From an uncultured bacterium (GTDB taxonomy: Bacteria > Krumholzibacteriota > Krumholzibacteriia > LZORAL124-64-63): a stretch of 64,000 nucleotides of DNA. Numbering within the stretch: position 1 is the first letter of the stretch; each line of letters starts with the position of its first letter. Below are positions 10,526 through 24,486 of this stretch, piece by piece. A program made the translations under genes and the position numbers. Where the stretch lies: contig CAIWHK010000010.1 in the NCBI GenBank assembly GCA_903912525.1, positions 1 to 64,000 on the forward strand, read 5' to 3'. Below the pieces are notes generated by a model. It worked only from the letters and a program-made list of their open reading frames with translations, made no database searches and was not told the origin of the DNA.

Positions 10526-12349
10526 ATGACCCTCCGCCAGCGCCTCATCGTCCTGTTCGTGCTGGCTGTCGCCGTCCTGGGCGTGTTCGGCGGCGTGTTG
10601 CGGCACGACTGGATCATCGTCGACGACAGCCTCTACGTGTACGAGAACCCGGTCGTCAACCGCGGGTTGACGCTGACGGGCATCGTCCACTTCCTGGGCA
10701 ACGACCATGGCGTCAACTGGGTGCCGGTCACGGCGATCTCGCACATGATCGATGTGCAGTTGTACGGCCTGCGCCCCGGCGGGCACCATGCCACGAACCT
10801 GCTGATCCATGTCGCGAGCACGCTTCTGGTGGTCCTGCTGCTGCGCAAGCTGACCGGCGCCTGGTGGCGCAGCGTCATCGTCGCGGCGCTGTTCGCGCTG
10901 CATCCATTGCGGGTCGAGTCGGTGGCGTGGATCGCCGAACGCAAGGATGTGCTCAGCACCTTCTTCTTCCTGCTGTCGTGCCTGGCCTGGACCCACTGGG
11001 CCGAGCGGCCCGGGCCACGGCGGTACGCCGCGGTCTTCACGGCCGTCCTGCTGGCGTTGTGGTCGAAGCCCATGGCCATCACATTGCCGTTCGTGCTGGT
11101 GCTGCTGGACATCTGGCCGTTGGGACGGTTGGCGCACGGACCGGCTGCCTGGCGGCGGCCCGGCGGGGCTGCCCCGCGCCCGCTGTGGGGCCTGGTCGTG
11201 GAGAAGTGGGCGCTGTTCGCACTGGTCGGCGTGGTGACGGTCGTGACGTACCGCTTCCAGGCCGCGGCCGGCGCGGTAACCAGCGACGGATTCTTCACGC
11301 TGGGCCGTCGCATCGCCAACGGCCTGCTCAACTACTGGCGCTACCCCCTGCAGATGGCCTGGCCCGTGCGACTGGCGCCGTTCCACGCGCACGACGGGTC
11401 GATCAACACCGGCGGGGCGATCGCCGCGGCAGCGGCGCTGGTGATCGTGACCGCGCTGGCGCTGCGCGCGGCTCCTCGTCGGCCGTGGCTGGCCCTCGGC
11501 TGGCTGTGGTACGTGGGCACACTGGTGCCGGCGGTGGGCTTCGTGCAGACCGGCGGGCATGCCTTTGCGGACCGCTTCACCTACATCCCGTGCCTGGGGC
11601 TGCTGGTGGCGCTGGTGTGGAGCGTCCACGAATGGATAGCCCCGCGCGGCCGTGGGGCGCAGCGCGCCGCGCTCGCGGCCGGCGTCATCGTCGTGGTGAC
11701 GCTCTCGGCGCTGTCGGTCCGGCAGTTGCAGTTCTGGCGCAACACCCTGACCTACGGCGAACGCGTCCTGGCGGTCGCGGACGGCAACCCTCTGGCCAAT
11801 CGGGTGGCCCACCGCTGGATCGGCCGCTGGCTGTACGATCAGGGTCGCGTGGCCGAGGCCGTCCCGCACATGGAAGTCGGCGCCGGCCTGGCCCCGGGTA
11901 CCGAGCAGGGCCTGCGGCGCGCGGCGCAGCAGCGTCCCGACGATGCGGAGGCGCGTCGGCAACTGGCCGCGATGCTGACGCGTGTGGGGCGCGTCGAGGA
12001 AGGCGTGACCCTGTACCGCGAGATCCTCGCTGCGAACCCGGGCGACCTCGACGCACTGGTCAACATCGCCTGGGTCCGCTCGACGCACGAACAGGCGCGG
12101 CACCGGGACGGCGCCGACGCCGTGACGCTGGCGCGGCGCGCGCTGGAGTTGTGCCCGGACGCGCCGGCCGTGATCTACAGCACGCTGGCAGCGGCGCTGG
12201 CCGAGGCCGGGCAGTTTCCCGCCGCGGTGGAGGCCGGGCAGAAGGCCGTTGCGCTGGCGACGGCCGCGGGTCAGGCCGGGGAAGCGGCGGAGTACGCCCG
12301 CCAACTGGGCCTGTACCGGGCGAAACGGCCGTTCCACCACGACGCGTAG
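10526..12349 (+). CDS. TMTC-like multi-TM protein with C-terminal TPRs (glycosyltransferase-C-like)
   Basis: FALHPLRVESVAWIAERKDVLSTFFFLLS..SKPMAITLPFVLVLLD is typical of TMTC-like/TPR membrane proteins. Confidence 0.8.
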   Translation: MTLRQRLIVLFVLAVAVLGVFGGVLRHDWIIVDDSLYVYENPVVNRGLTLTGIVHFLGNDHGVNWVPVTAISHMIDVQLYGLRPGGHHATNLLIHVASTLLVVLLLRKLTGAWWRSVIVAALFALHPLRVESVAWIAERKDVLSTFFFLLSCLAWTHWAERPGPRRYAAVFTAVLLALWSKPMAITLPFVLVLLDIWPLGRLAHGPAAWRRPGGAAPRPLWGLVVEKWALFALVGVVTVVTYRFQAAAGAVTSDGFFTLGRRIANGLLNYWRYPLQMAWPVRLAPFHAHDGSINTGGAIAAAAALVIVTALALRAAPRRPWLALGWLWYVGTLVPAVGFVQTGGHAFADRFTYIPCLGLLVALVWSVHEWIAPRGRGAQRAALAAGVIVVVTLSALSVRQLQFWRNTLTYGERVLAVADGNPLANRVAHRWIGRWLYDQGRVAEAVPHMEVGAGLAPGTEQGLRRAAQQRPDDAEARRQLAAMLTRVGRVEEGVTLYREILAANPGDLDALVNIAWVRSTHEQARHRDGADAVTLARRALELCPDAPAVIYSTLAAALAEAGQFPAAVEAGQKAVALATAAGQAGEAAEYARQLGLYRAKRPFHHDA

Positions 12350-12375
12350 GCCCGCGAAGCCGCTGGAAAAACGAA

Positions 12376-12403
12376 CGGAGGCGGGAGCCCTCTCCCGCCT
12401 CCG
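12376..12403. terminator. Bidirectional terminator between convergent genes
   Basis: CGGAGGCGGGAG / CTCCCGCCTCCG stem with 4-nt loop. Confidence 0.8.
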
Positions 12404-12427
12404 TCGCTCTTCGCACTGCTGCGCGGG

Positions 12428-14290
12428 CTAGTCGCCCTTCGGACGGATGACCAGCACCGGCACCGGCGAGTTCTTCACGATGCCCTCGGTGATGCTGCCC
12501 ATCAGCATCTTCTGCAGGCCAGAACGCCCGTGAGTCGACATGGCGATCATGTTGACCCGCAGGTCGCGCGCCGTCGCCAGGATGGTGTCGGCGATGGGAC
12601 CCTCGCGGACCTCGATCGTGGCACTCGCGCCCTCGCTCTTTATCCTGGCCAGGACACCCTCCAGATAGGACGTCTCGGCTGCCTCGGCTGCCGAGAGGTC
12701 ATCGGCCCCGATCGACGGGTCGTTGAAGATCTCGCCCGCCGAGTTCACCACCTGCAACAGCACCAGCTCCGAGCCGTCGGCCTTGGCCAGCGCCTGTGCG
12801 TGGGCCAGGACGGCCTCGGACGTTTTCGAACCGTCCAGGGGCACCAGGATGCGCCGGCCGGACGTGGACGAGGGCTTGGAAGTCCGCGTCGAGGCGATCG
12901 AATGGTCGGATGAGATGTCGACGTGGTGCGTCTCGGGCAGCTTCCAGAACCCGATGATAGCGCAAACCGCCGCGATGGCCATCGGGTACCAGAGGCCGGC
13001 AAAGTTGTTGTGCGTCGTGTTGATCAGCGTCAGGCCGATGATGGGCACCATGCCGCCGAAGACACCGTTGCCGATGTGGTAGGGCAGCGACATCGACGTG
13101 TAACGGATCTTGGTCGGGAACAGCTCGACCAGGAAGGCCGCGATCGGGCCGTACACCATCGTCACGAACACGACCTGCAGGAACACCAGCAGCGAAAGCA
13201 TGACCGGCTTGTACCCCACATAGGGGAACAGGAACAGCTGCATCGGCTTGGTGGGATCCTTCGGAGGCGGCGCGAACGACGCCATCGCCCCGTAGATCGG
13301 GTAGTAGAGGACGACGGCAGCCACCATGCCCCAGAGCATGATCTGCTTGCGGCCGATCTTGTCGGACAGGTTGCCGAAGTACACGAACAACGGCGTGCCC
13401 AACAGCAGCGCGGCGCCGACAATCAGGTTCGAATGCACCAAACTGACCTGGAAGATCTTCTGCAGGTAGAACAGCGCGTAGAACTGCCCTGTGTACCACA
13501 CCACGCCCTGGCCCATGGTGGCGCCGAACAGCGCCAGGGCCACATAGCGCAGGTTGTAGGAGTTACCGAAGCTCTCCTTGATGGGGTTCTTCGAGAGCTG
13601 GCCCTTCTGCTTCAGCTTCGCGTACATCGGCGATTCGCGCAGCGACATGCGGATGTACAGCGAAAGGACGACCAGCAGGATCGAGATCAGGAAGGGGATG
13701 CGCCAGCCGAACGCCTTGAACTGTTCCTCGCCCAGGATACTGCGGGTGGTCAGGATGACGCCCAGCGACAGGAACAGGCCCAGGGTGGCTGTGATCTGGA
13801 TCCAGCTGGTGAAGAAGCCGCGACGGCCCGGGGGCGCGTGCTCGGCCACGTACGTGGCGGCGCCGCCGTACTCGCCGCCCAGGGCCAGACCCTGCAGGAT
13901 GCGCAGCAGGATCAGGATGACGCCGGCGGCGGGCCCGATCTGGTCGGCGGTCGGCAACAGACCGACGCTGAACGTGCACAAGCCCATCAGGGTCATCGTG
14001 ACCAGGAAGGTGTACTTGCGGCCGATCATGTCGCCGACACGTCCGAAGACGATGGCGCCGAAGGGGCGCACGATGAAGCCGACCGCAAAGGCGGCCAGCC
14101 AGGCGATGAGGTCGCCCAGCGGAGTGCCCGTGTTATAGAACTTGCCTGAGATGACGGTCGCGAGACTGCCGAAGATGTAGAAGTCGTACCACTCGATCAT
14201 CGTCCCGGCAGCGGACGCGAAGATGATACGCGGCAGGCCCTGTTCGCCCTGTCCGGTGCCGACGGCACCGGGAGCAGCTTGTTCGGCCAT
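12428..14290 (-). CDS. MHS-family MFS transporter fused to C-terminal UspA domain
   Basis: IIFASAAGTMIEWYDFYIFGSLA, GRVGDMIGRKYTF (MHS/MFS); C-term RRILVPLDGSKTSEAVLAHA...MIAMSTHGRSGLQKMLMGSITEGIVKNSPVPVLVIRP (UspA). Confidence 0.9.
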   Translation of the reverse strand: MAEQAAPGAVGTGQGEQGLPRIIFASAAGTMIEWYDFYIFGSLATVISGKFYNTGTPLGDLIAWLAAFAVGFIVRPFGAIVFGRVGDMIGRKYTFLVTMTLMGLCTFSVGLLPTADQIGPAAGVILILLRILQGLALGGEYGGAATYVAEHAPPGRRGFFTSWIQITATLGLFLSLGVILTTRSILGEEQFKAFGWRIPFLISILLVVLSLYIRMSLRESPMYAKLKQKGQLSKNPIKESFGNSYNLRYVALALFGATMGQGVVWYTGQFYALFYLQKIFQVSLVHSNLIVGAALLLGTPLFVYFGNLSDKIGRKQIMLWGMVAAVVLYYPIYGAMASFAPPPKDPTKPMQLFLFPYVGYKPVMLSLLVFLQVVFVTMVYGPIAAFLVELFPTKIRYTSMSLPYHIGNGVFGGMVPIIGLTLINTTHNNFAGLWYPMAIAAVCAIIGFWKLPETHHVDISSDHSIASTRTSKPSSTSGRRILVPLDGSKTSEAVLAHAQALAKADGSELVLLQVVNSAGEIFNDPSIGADDLSAAEAAETSYLEGVLARIKSEGASATIEVREGPIADTILATARDLRVNMIAMSTHGRSGLQKMLMGSITEGIVKNSPVPVLVIRPKGD

Positions 14291-14469
14291 GGAACACTCC
14301 TTCGGGTGGGACCGGAATCGACACCTCAGCGAACGTGCGGTTCACGGCGCCATCCCCTGCGCACCACCCGTACGCCACTGACGGGGCTATTCCACCACAT
14401 TCCCGAATTCGGATGCAAGCCGAAAGGGGAGACGCGCGGCCTTAATTCATTGCCCACTCTTTTGGTATT

Positions 14470-14725
14470 GTTTTGTCGCGCAAAAGCGAACGCACGCAGC
14501 GAAAGCGAGCCGTAGGCGGCGCTCACGTGCCGCGTGGTGCCGCGGGCATGGTCGAAGGCGGCGCGCAGCAGAACCCAGGCGCCGTGGTCAAGGCCGCGCT
14601 CGGCGCGCGACCAGGTTGCCGGGCCCTTCGAGGAAGCGCTTCACCGGCAGGTCACCCAGGAGCAGGTTCGGGGCGCCGTGCGAGACGAAGAGCGTGGGCT
14701 GGGCGGTGGCGGAGGTGTCGGTCAC
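14470..14725 (-). pseudogene. Decayed 4,5-DOPA dioxygenase (LigB/YgiD-like) remnant
   Basis: Minus strand: N-term VTDTSATAQPTLFVSHGAPNLLLGDLPVKRFLEG, frameshift, then GLDHGAWVLLRAAFDHARGTTRHVSAAYGSLSLRAFAFA; matches start, middle and end blocks of the family with intervening parts missing. Confidence 0.65.
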
Positions 14726-14984
14726 GATTTCGGCTCCCGATCGCGGGCGCCATCACCTGCTGAAACAGGACATGGTGATCGCGGCGTGCCGAAACCGCGG
14801 GCCACAACCGCATCCCGGACAACCTGTCCCGGCAGCATGCAAAACGCAGCTGCTTCCCGGTCATTCCCGGGCGGCGGAACGACGACGCTGCGATGCAGGT
14901 GGTCGCCGAAAAGGTTCACGCGTATATCGTGACTGGCCCTGCAACGGCGAACGGCGCGCAAAGCAGTCGGATGGTGATGATCAA

Positions 14985-17516
14985 ATGAACGCGAACCCGG
15001 GGATCCGACGCCGCACACGGCATGGCCAAGGCATGCCAGCGACGCTGGCAGCGATCATCCTTGCCGGCCTCGCCGCAGTTGGCCAGGCACAGGGCGCCAC
15101 CGCGTCATCGCGATGGCACTACGTTGCCACCAACGGCAATGACGCCTGGCCCGGCACGGCCGCGCAACCGCTGCGCACCATCCAGCGCGCCGTTGATGTC
15201 GCCGCGCCGGGCGACACGGTCATCGTTCGCGACGGCACCTACAGCGGCCCGGGCAACGCCGGCGTTGCGTGGCGTGACAAGGACCTCGCCATTCTCTCCG
15301 CGAGCCGGAATCGCGATGCGTGCAGGGTCGAGTGCAACGGTGCGAACGGCTTCTCCTTCTTCGATTCCGAGGTCGACGGCAAACACCACGTGATCTCCTT
15401 CTCAGGACTGACGATCGCCCACGCCGACACGGCCATCTCCGTCACGCGCGCGGCATCCCCTCCCTTCTACGGCTCGCTGGTCGACCTGCTCGTGGCGAAC
15501 TGCGCCCTGCGGGACGGTGCCTACGGCATCCATGCCCATGGCGGCGACATGGACCTTCAAGACGTCAGGATCTCAGGAAACACGAAGGCCGGCATCGCGG
15601 GCGGTTGGTACTGCGGGCTCACGGTGTCCGACAGTTCGATCCGCGGCAACGGCACGGGCATCTACCTGACGCAACTGGACGGCGCGAGCCCGGTCGTGCT
15701 GTCGGCGACCGAGATCGTCGGAAACGGGATCGGCATGTCCTACTGGCAGGAGTCGTCCGGCATGACGATGAAGGACTGCCGCGTGGATTCGAGCACGACG
15801 GGCGACGGCATCAGGTGCGCGACGGACTACGAGACGCTGACCATGGAGGACTGCCGCGTGCGGGGCAACGCGCGGCACGGCCTGGCGAGCCGCATGTCGA
15901 TGGTCACGGCGACGCGTTGTGACTTCTCCGGCAACGGCGGCAGTGGGATCGCGATTTCCGGCTACGAATCCGCCATTCGACTGGATGCGGTGTCCCTGGT
16001 CGGCAACCTGGGCTGGGGACTGGCTCCGTTCGTCGGCCAGGCCGCGGAATTCGTGATCCCGAACGGCAACCGGCGCGAGTCACGGAAGGTTCGGCGCGAC
16101 CCCGCGAGTTTCGTCGAGGTCACCGGCAGCGAGGTCCGCCAGAACGCGTTGGGCGGAATGAATGTTGACGGCGATTTCGGCCCCATCAACGTCGGACGGA
16201 CATCCCTGACCGGCAACGGCGGCGCCGGCCTGCGCCTGGCGTCGAACCTGGCGGGAGCAACGTGCACCCTGGCGGATGTCACCATCGCCGGCAACAGCGG
16301 CAGCGGCATCGTCGCAAGCATGGGCCTGTGGTCCGCCGTGCGGACGCTCGTTGCCGACAACGGCGGCGTCGCCATCGAACTGGCGGGAAGCTCGGTGGTC
16401 ACGCTGGCCTGCACCGACCTGTACGGCAACCAGGCCGGCGACTGGACGGCGCCGCTGGCGGCGCAGGCCGCGGTGGACGGCAACCTGAGTGTCGACCCCC
16501 TGTTCTGCGACGGCGCGGGCGGGGATTACAGCCTGCAGATCGACTCCCCGCTCGCGGCGGATAACAACGCCGCGTGCGGCACGATCGGCCGGTTCGCGGC
16601 CGACTGTCCGGCCCAGCCCGGGGCCCTGTTCACGCCAGCGGTGCAGGATGTTCCGAATGACCAGGGCGGTCACCTGAACATCGTATGGCGCCGGCACACC
16701 CTCGATGCAAAATCGACGCTGACGCCCATCACCAGCTATGAGGTCCAGCGCCGCGTCGCCGGCTGGCAGACCATCAGGACCGTCGCAGCAGCGGCGGCGG
16801 ACACCTATGCGACGGTGATCGACACGCCCGACATCCTGACGCAGGGTCTTCCCGTGCCGATGTCCGCCTACCGGGTCGTGGCGAAGACGGCGAACCCGGC
16901 CATCACATTCGCTTCCGTTCCCGACAGTTCCTGCTCGGTCGACAACCTGCCGCCGCCGCGGCCGATCGCCGTGTTGGCGGACGGGGCGGACTTCCGGTTG
17001 ATCAGCTGGGTAGAGCCCGGGATCACCGACCTGGCCTCGGCCTGCGTCTTTCGCGGCGACCATCCGGGCTTCACAGCCGACACGCCGATCCTCTGCCCGG
17101 ACACGCCGACCTTCAGCGAGCCGGACCTGGGCTGGTACTACTACCGCGTGCGCTTCACCGACACGCACGGCAACGCCAGTGCGTTCTCGGACGAAATGCG
17201 CGGCAGGTACCCGACGGCGGCGCCCGGCACGCCGGCCGCGGCGTTGATGCTGTACCCCTGCCGGCCGAACCCGTTCAACCCGTCGACGGTGATCCGCTTC
17301 GACCTGCCGGTCGACGGCATGGTGCGGCTGTCCGTCTACGACGTGTCGGGACGCCTGGTCCGCAGACTGGTGGACGAGTCCCTGCCGGGCGGGTCGCACG
17401 AAGCGAGTTGGGACGGGCGGGATGTCTCGGGGCGCGGCATGCCCTCGGGCAGCTACATGGCCCGGATCGAGTTTGGGGGGCAGACCCGGACCACGCGGTT
17501 GGGGTTGGTGCGCTAG
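14985..17516 (+). CDS. Secreted right-handed parallel beta-helix protein with FlgD/T9SS-like C-terminal module
   Basis: YVATNGNDAWPGTAAQPLRTIQRAVDVAAPGDTVIVRDGTY; C-term PCRPNPFNPSTVIRFDLPVDGMVRLSVYDVSGRLVRRL...TTRLGLVR. Confidence 0.85.
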   Translation: MNANPGIRRRTRHGQGMPATLAAIILAGLAAVGQAQGATASSRWHYVATNGNDAWPGTAAQPLRTIQRAVDVAAPGDTVIVRDGTYSGPGNAGVAWRDKDLAILSASRNRDACRVECNGANGFSFFDSEVDGKHHVISFSGLTIAHADTAISVTRAASPPFYGSLVDLLVANCALRDGAYGIHAHGGDMDLQDVRISGNTKAGIAGGWYCGLTVSDSSIRGNGTGIYLTQLDGASPVVLSATEIVGNGIGMSYWQESSGMTMKDCRVDSSTTGDGIRCATDYETLTMEDCRVRGNARHGLASRMSMVTATRCDFSGNGGSGIAISGYESAIRLDAVSLVGNLGWGLAPFVGQAAEFVIPNGNRRESRKVRRDPASFVEVTGSEVRQNALGGMNVDGDFGPINVGRTSLTGNGGAGLRLASNLAGATCTLADVTIAGNSGSGIVASMGLWSAVRTLVADNGGVAIELAGSSVVTLACTDLYGNQAGDWTAPLAAQAAVDGNLSVDPLFCDGAGGDYSLQIDSPLAADNNAACGTIGRFAADCPAQPGALFTPAVQDVPNDQGGHLNIVWRRHTLDAKSTLTPITSYEVQRRVAGWQTIRTVAAAAADTYATVIDTPDILTQGLPVPMSAYRVVAKTANPAITFASVPDSSCSVDNLPPPRPIAVLADGADFRLISWVEPGITDLASACVFRGDHPGFTADTPILCPDTPTFSEPDLGWYYYRVRFTDTHGNASAFSDEMRGRYPTAAPGTPAAALMLYPCRPNPFNPSTVIRFDLPVDGMVRLSVYDVSGRLVRRLVDESLPGGSHEASWDGRDVSGRGMPSGSYMARIEFGGQTRTTRLGLVR

Positions 17517-17536
17517 CAGGGGTGGCTGGCGGGCAG

Positions 17537-17550
17537 TTGCGCCGGCGCAA
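17537..17550. repeat. Copy 2 of dispersed palindrome TTGCGCCGGCGCAA
   Basis: Exact 14-mer in convergent intergenic region. Confidence 0.9.
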
Positions 17551-17660
17551 GTCTCGCCGGGCGGACGCATGTTCCGGGCGAGAGATGCCGCCGCCTGCAA
17601 TGGAAAAGCGGACCCGGCATGGACGCCGGGCCCGCTTCTTCTGTCGCCGTGAGCCGCGGC

Positions 17661-22292
<4,632 letters not shown>

Positions 22293-22470
22293 CTGCAGGG
22301 CTCCTTCAGTCGCGGCCGTGAGCGGCGGCGTAGTCCGTCTCGGGCAGGTGTGTCCGGGAGTGCGGGTCTCGGGCATGGGTTGTATGCAAGATAACAGCCA
22401 GTTCGCGGGAAAACACGACGAAAATTAGGGGTGATTTCGGCGGCGGGCTCTCCCGTGGGAGCACGGCGGG

Positions 22471-22504
22471 CACTTGCGCCGGCGCAAGTGACCGGCGCAA
22501 GTGG
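22471..22504. repeat. Copy 3 of dispersed palindrome, extended to CACTTGCGCCGGCGCAAGTG plus adjacent half-site ACCGGCGCAAGTGG
   Basis: 20-bp perfect palindrome 22471-22490; GGCGCAAGTG repeated 13 bp downstream. Confidence 0.9.
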
Positions 22505-22525
22505 CAATCCGTCTGCAGCCCGCGC

Positions 22526-23206
22526 TCAGCGGAACAAGGCGTGGATGGAGCCCCAGGCCGCACTCTCGGCCGCCTTGTCGGCCGGGCCCATCGCCACGTC
22601 ATCCGTCAGGTCCACCACGCCGACGAGCTGGTAATACGGGTGCGTCTCGCCGAGGGCCGTCGAGTCCCGCACCGTCATGTAGAACCTCATGTTGCCCACC
22701 GCCTTCATCGGCGGATAGTTCTGTCCACGATCGAACAGGACCTGCAGCGAAAACAGGGCATTCCAGGCGTTCGGGATCTGGTCGTTGCCGGGGCTCTGTG
22801 ACCAGATACCCACGCGCTGGAATGTCGTGACCTGGATCGACGTGATGGCCGGCACCAGCATGTAGTTCGGGTCGAAAAGATCCTGCCCCCGGAACATGCG
22901 GCCGGTGATCCGAACCTGTTCGGCCCGATTCAGCGTCTCGCCCACGTCCGGGAAGGTGTTCCGGGTGGACTGCTGCAGGAGGGTCACGAATGCCGGGCGC
23001 AACATCGCGGCCAGGGCGGTGGAATCACGCCCCACATAGGCGGCGTGGAACCGCGCCATCAGCAGGTCTGGGGCTGAGGGGAAGTCCGCGGGGAAGGGAA
23101 CCAGCGTCGGCTCGGGGTCCGGGGCGCGGGTGGGCGAACTGGAGCAGCCGGCCAGGCCCAGAAGCGCTACGAACAGGACGGCGAGCGGATGGCTGTGTCG
23201 TTTCAC
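22526..23206 (-). CDS. Lipoprotein, tandem paralog, C-terminal tail ESAAWGSIHALFR
   Basis: Lipobox LAGC; colinear with 23243..23908. Confidence 0.85.
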   Translation of the reverse strand: MKRHSHPLAVLFVALLGLAGCSSSPTRAPDPEPTLVPFPADFPSAPDLLMARFHAAYVGRDSTALAAMLRPAFVTLLQQSTRNTFPDVGETLNRAEQVRITGRMFRGQDLFDPNYMLVPAITSIQVTTFQRVGIWSQSPGNDQIPNAWNALFSLQVLFDRGQNYPPMKAVGNMRFYMTVRDSTALGETHPYYQLVGVVDLTDDVAMGPADKAAESAAWGSIHALFR

Positions 23207-23242
23207 GGTGCCGGCCTTTCGGTCAATGTCGACATCACGATG

Positions 23243-23908
23243 TCAGCGGAACAAGGCGTGGACGGAGCCCCACGCGGACGACTCGGCCGGCTTGTCGGCT
23301 CCATTGAACGGCGCGTCGTCCGTCAGGTCCACCTGCCCGATGATCTGGTAGTACTGAAGCGTCTGGCCGCCGACCGTCGAGTCGTGGTGGGCGACATAGA
23401 ACCTGATGTTGCCGGTCACCTTCATCGTCGAATAGAGCTGGCCGCGGTCGAACAGGACCTGCACCGAATAGAGCGCATTCTCGGTATTCGGGATGGCGGC
23501 GGTCGGCGGGCTCATGCCCCAGCTTCCCACACGCTGGAACGTCTGGAACTGGAGAGTCTGCACCGCCGGCACGACGATCCCTCCCGGTGCGAGTACGTCC
23601 TGCCCGGAAAACATGCGCCCGATGATACGCGTCTGTTCCGTGTGGTCCAGGATCTCGCCCACATCCGGGAACGTACTGCGCGTCGACTGCTGCAGGATGA
23701 TCATCGACTGCGGGTGCGTCACGCGTCCGAGCATCGCGGGATCCATGGTCTCGTAGGCGAGCTGGAAGTTCGCCATCAGGATGTCGGCAGTGGCCGGGAA
23801 GCGATCGGTCGGGGTGCCCGGGCCGGGGGGCGGCGTGGTTGTCGAACTGCCGCAGCCGATGAGAACCAGGAGCACAAGAACGGACAGGGCGATGACGCAC
23901 CGCTTCAT
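23243..23908 (-). CDS. Lipoprotein, tandem paralog, C-terminal tail ESSAWGSVHALFR
   Basis: Lipobox LIGC; FPDVGEIL.., RMFSGQDVL.., QVLFDRGQLY.. shared with its neighbour. Confidence 0.85.
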   Translation of the reverse strand: MKRCVIALSVLVLLVLIGCGSSTTTPPPGPGTPTDRFPATADILMANFQLAYETMDPAMLGRVTHPQSMIILQQSTRSTFPDVGEILDHTEQTRIIGRMFSGQDVLAPGGIVVPAVQTLQFQTFQRVGSWGMSPPTAAIPNTENALYSVQVLFDRGQLYSTMKVTGNIRFYVAHHDSTVGGQTLQYYQIIGQVDLTDDAPFNGADKPAESSAWGSVHALFR

Positions 23909-24014
23909 GATCGGGCCTTTCGATGTGCGCGTGGGATCCATCCCGTAGGGTCTGCAGATAACGCGATGAATATAGCATATCGAAACACGACGTGACAGCG
24001 TGGACGAGGACGCC

Positions 24015-24458
24015 CTAACCCACCCGCCTCCGAAACACGACCTGCGCCTTCACCTTTTCATAGCCTTCGCGCAGGTAGAACCGGTGCGTCCGCTCGCGGA
24101 TGACGTTCGAGCGCAACTGCACCAGCGCGAAGCCGCGCGCGGCCGCCCACGCCTCGGCATGCGCCAGCAGCGCCTTGCCGGCGCCCGCGCCCCGCGCCCG
24201 CTCGTCGACGACCAGCGCGGCGACCTCGACCCAGGCGTCGGATTCCAGCTGCCGGCGGACGACGACATGGACGCTGGCGAAGGCACGGTCATCGGCGCCC
24301 ACCGCCACGGCCACCAGTTGTTGGGGATCATCGAGCAGGTGCGGCAGGCGCGCAGCCACCTCGGCCGCGGTGGAGGGGTAGCCGAGCTGCGTCGCCAGGG
24401 CGGCGAGCTCGGCCACATCGGAAGGGCGGGCGGGGCGAATGGTGACGTTGTCGTTCAT
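24015..24458 (-). CDS. GNAT family N-acetyltransferase
   Basis: IRPARPSDVAELAALATQLGYP..VEVAALVVDERARGAGAGKALLAHAEAWAAARG. Confidence 0.85.
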   Translation of the reverse strand: MNDNVTIRPARPSDVAELAALATQLGYPSTAAEVAARLPHLLDDPQQLVAVAVGADDRAFASVHVVVRRQLESDAWVEVAALVVDERARGAGAGKALLAHAEAWAAARGFALVQLRSNVIRERTHRFYLREGYEKVKAQVVFRRRVG

Positions 24459-24486
24459 CGTTCGCTCCCGCCCGCGTTGTTCAGCC

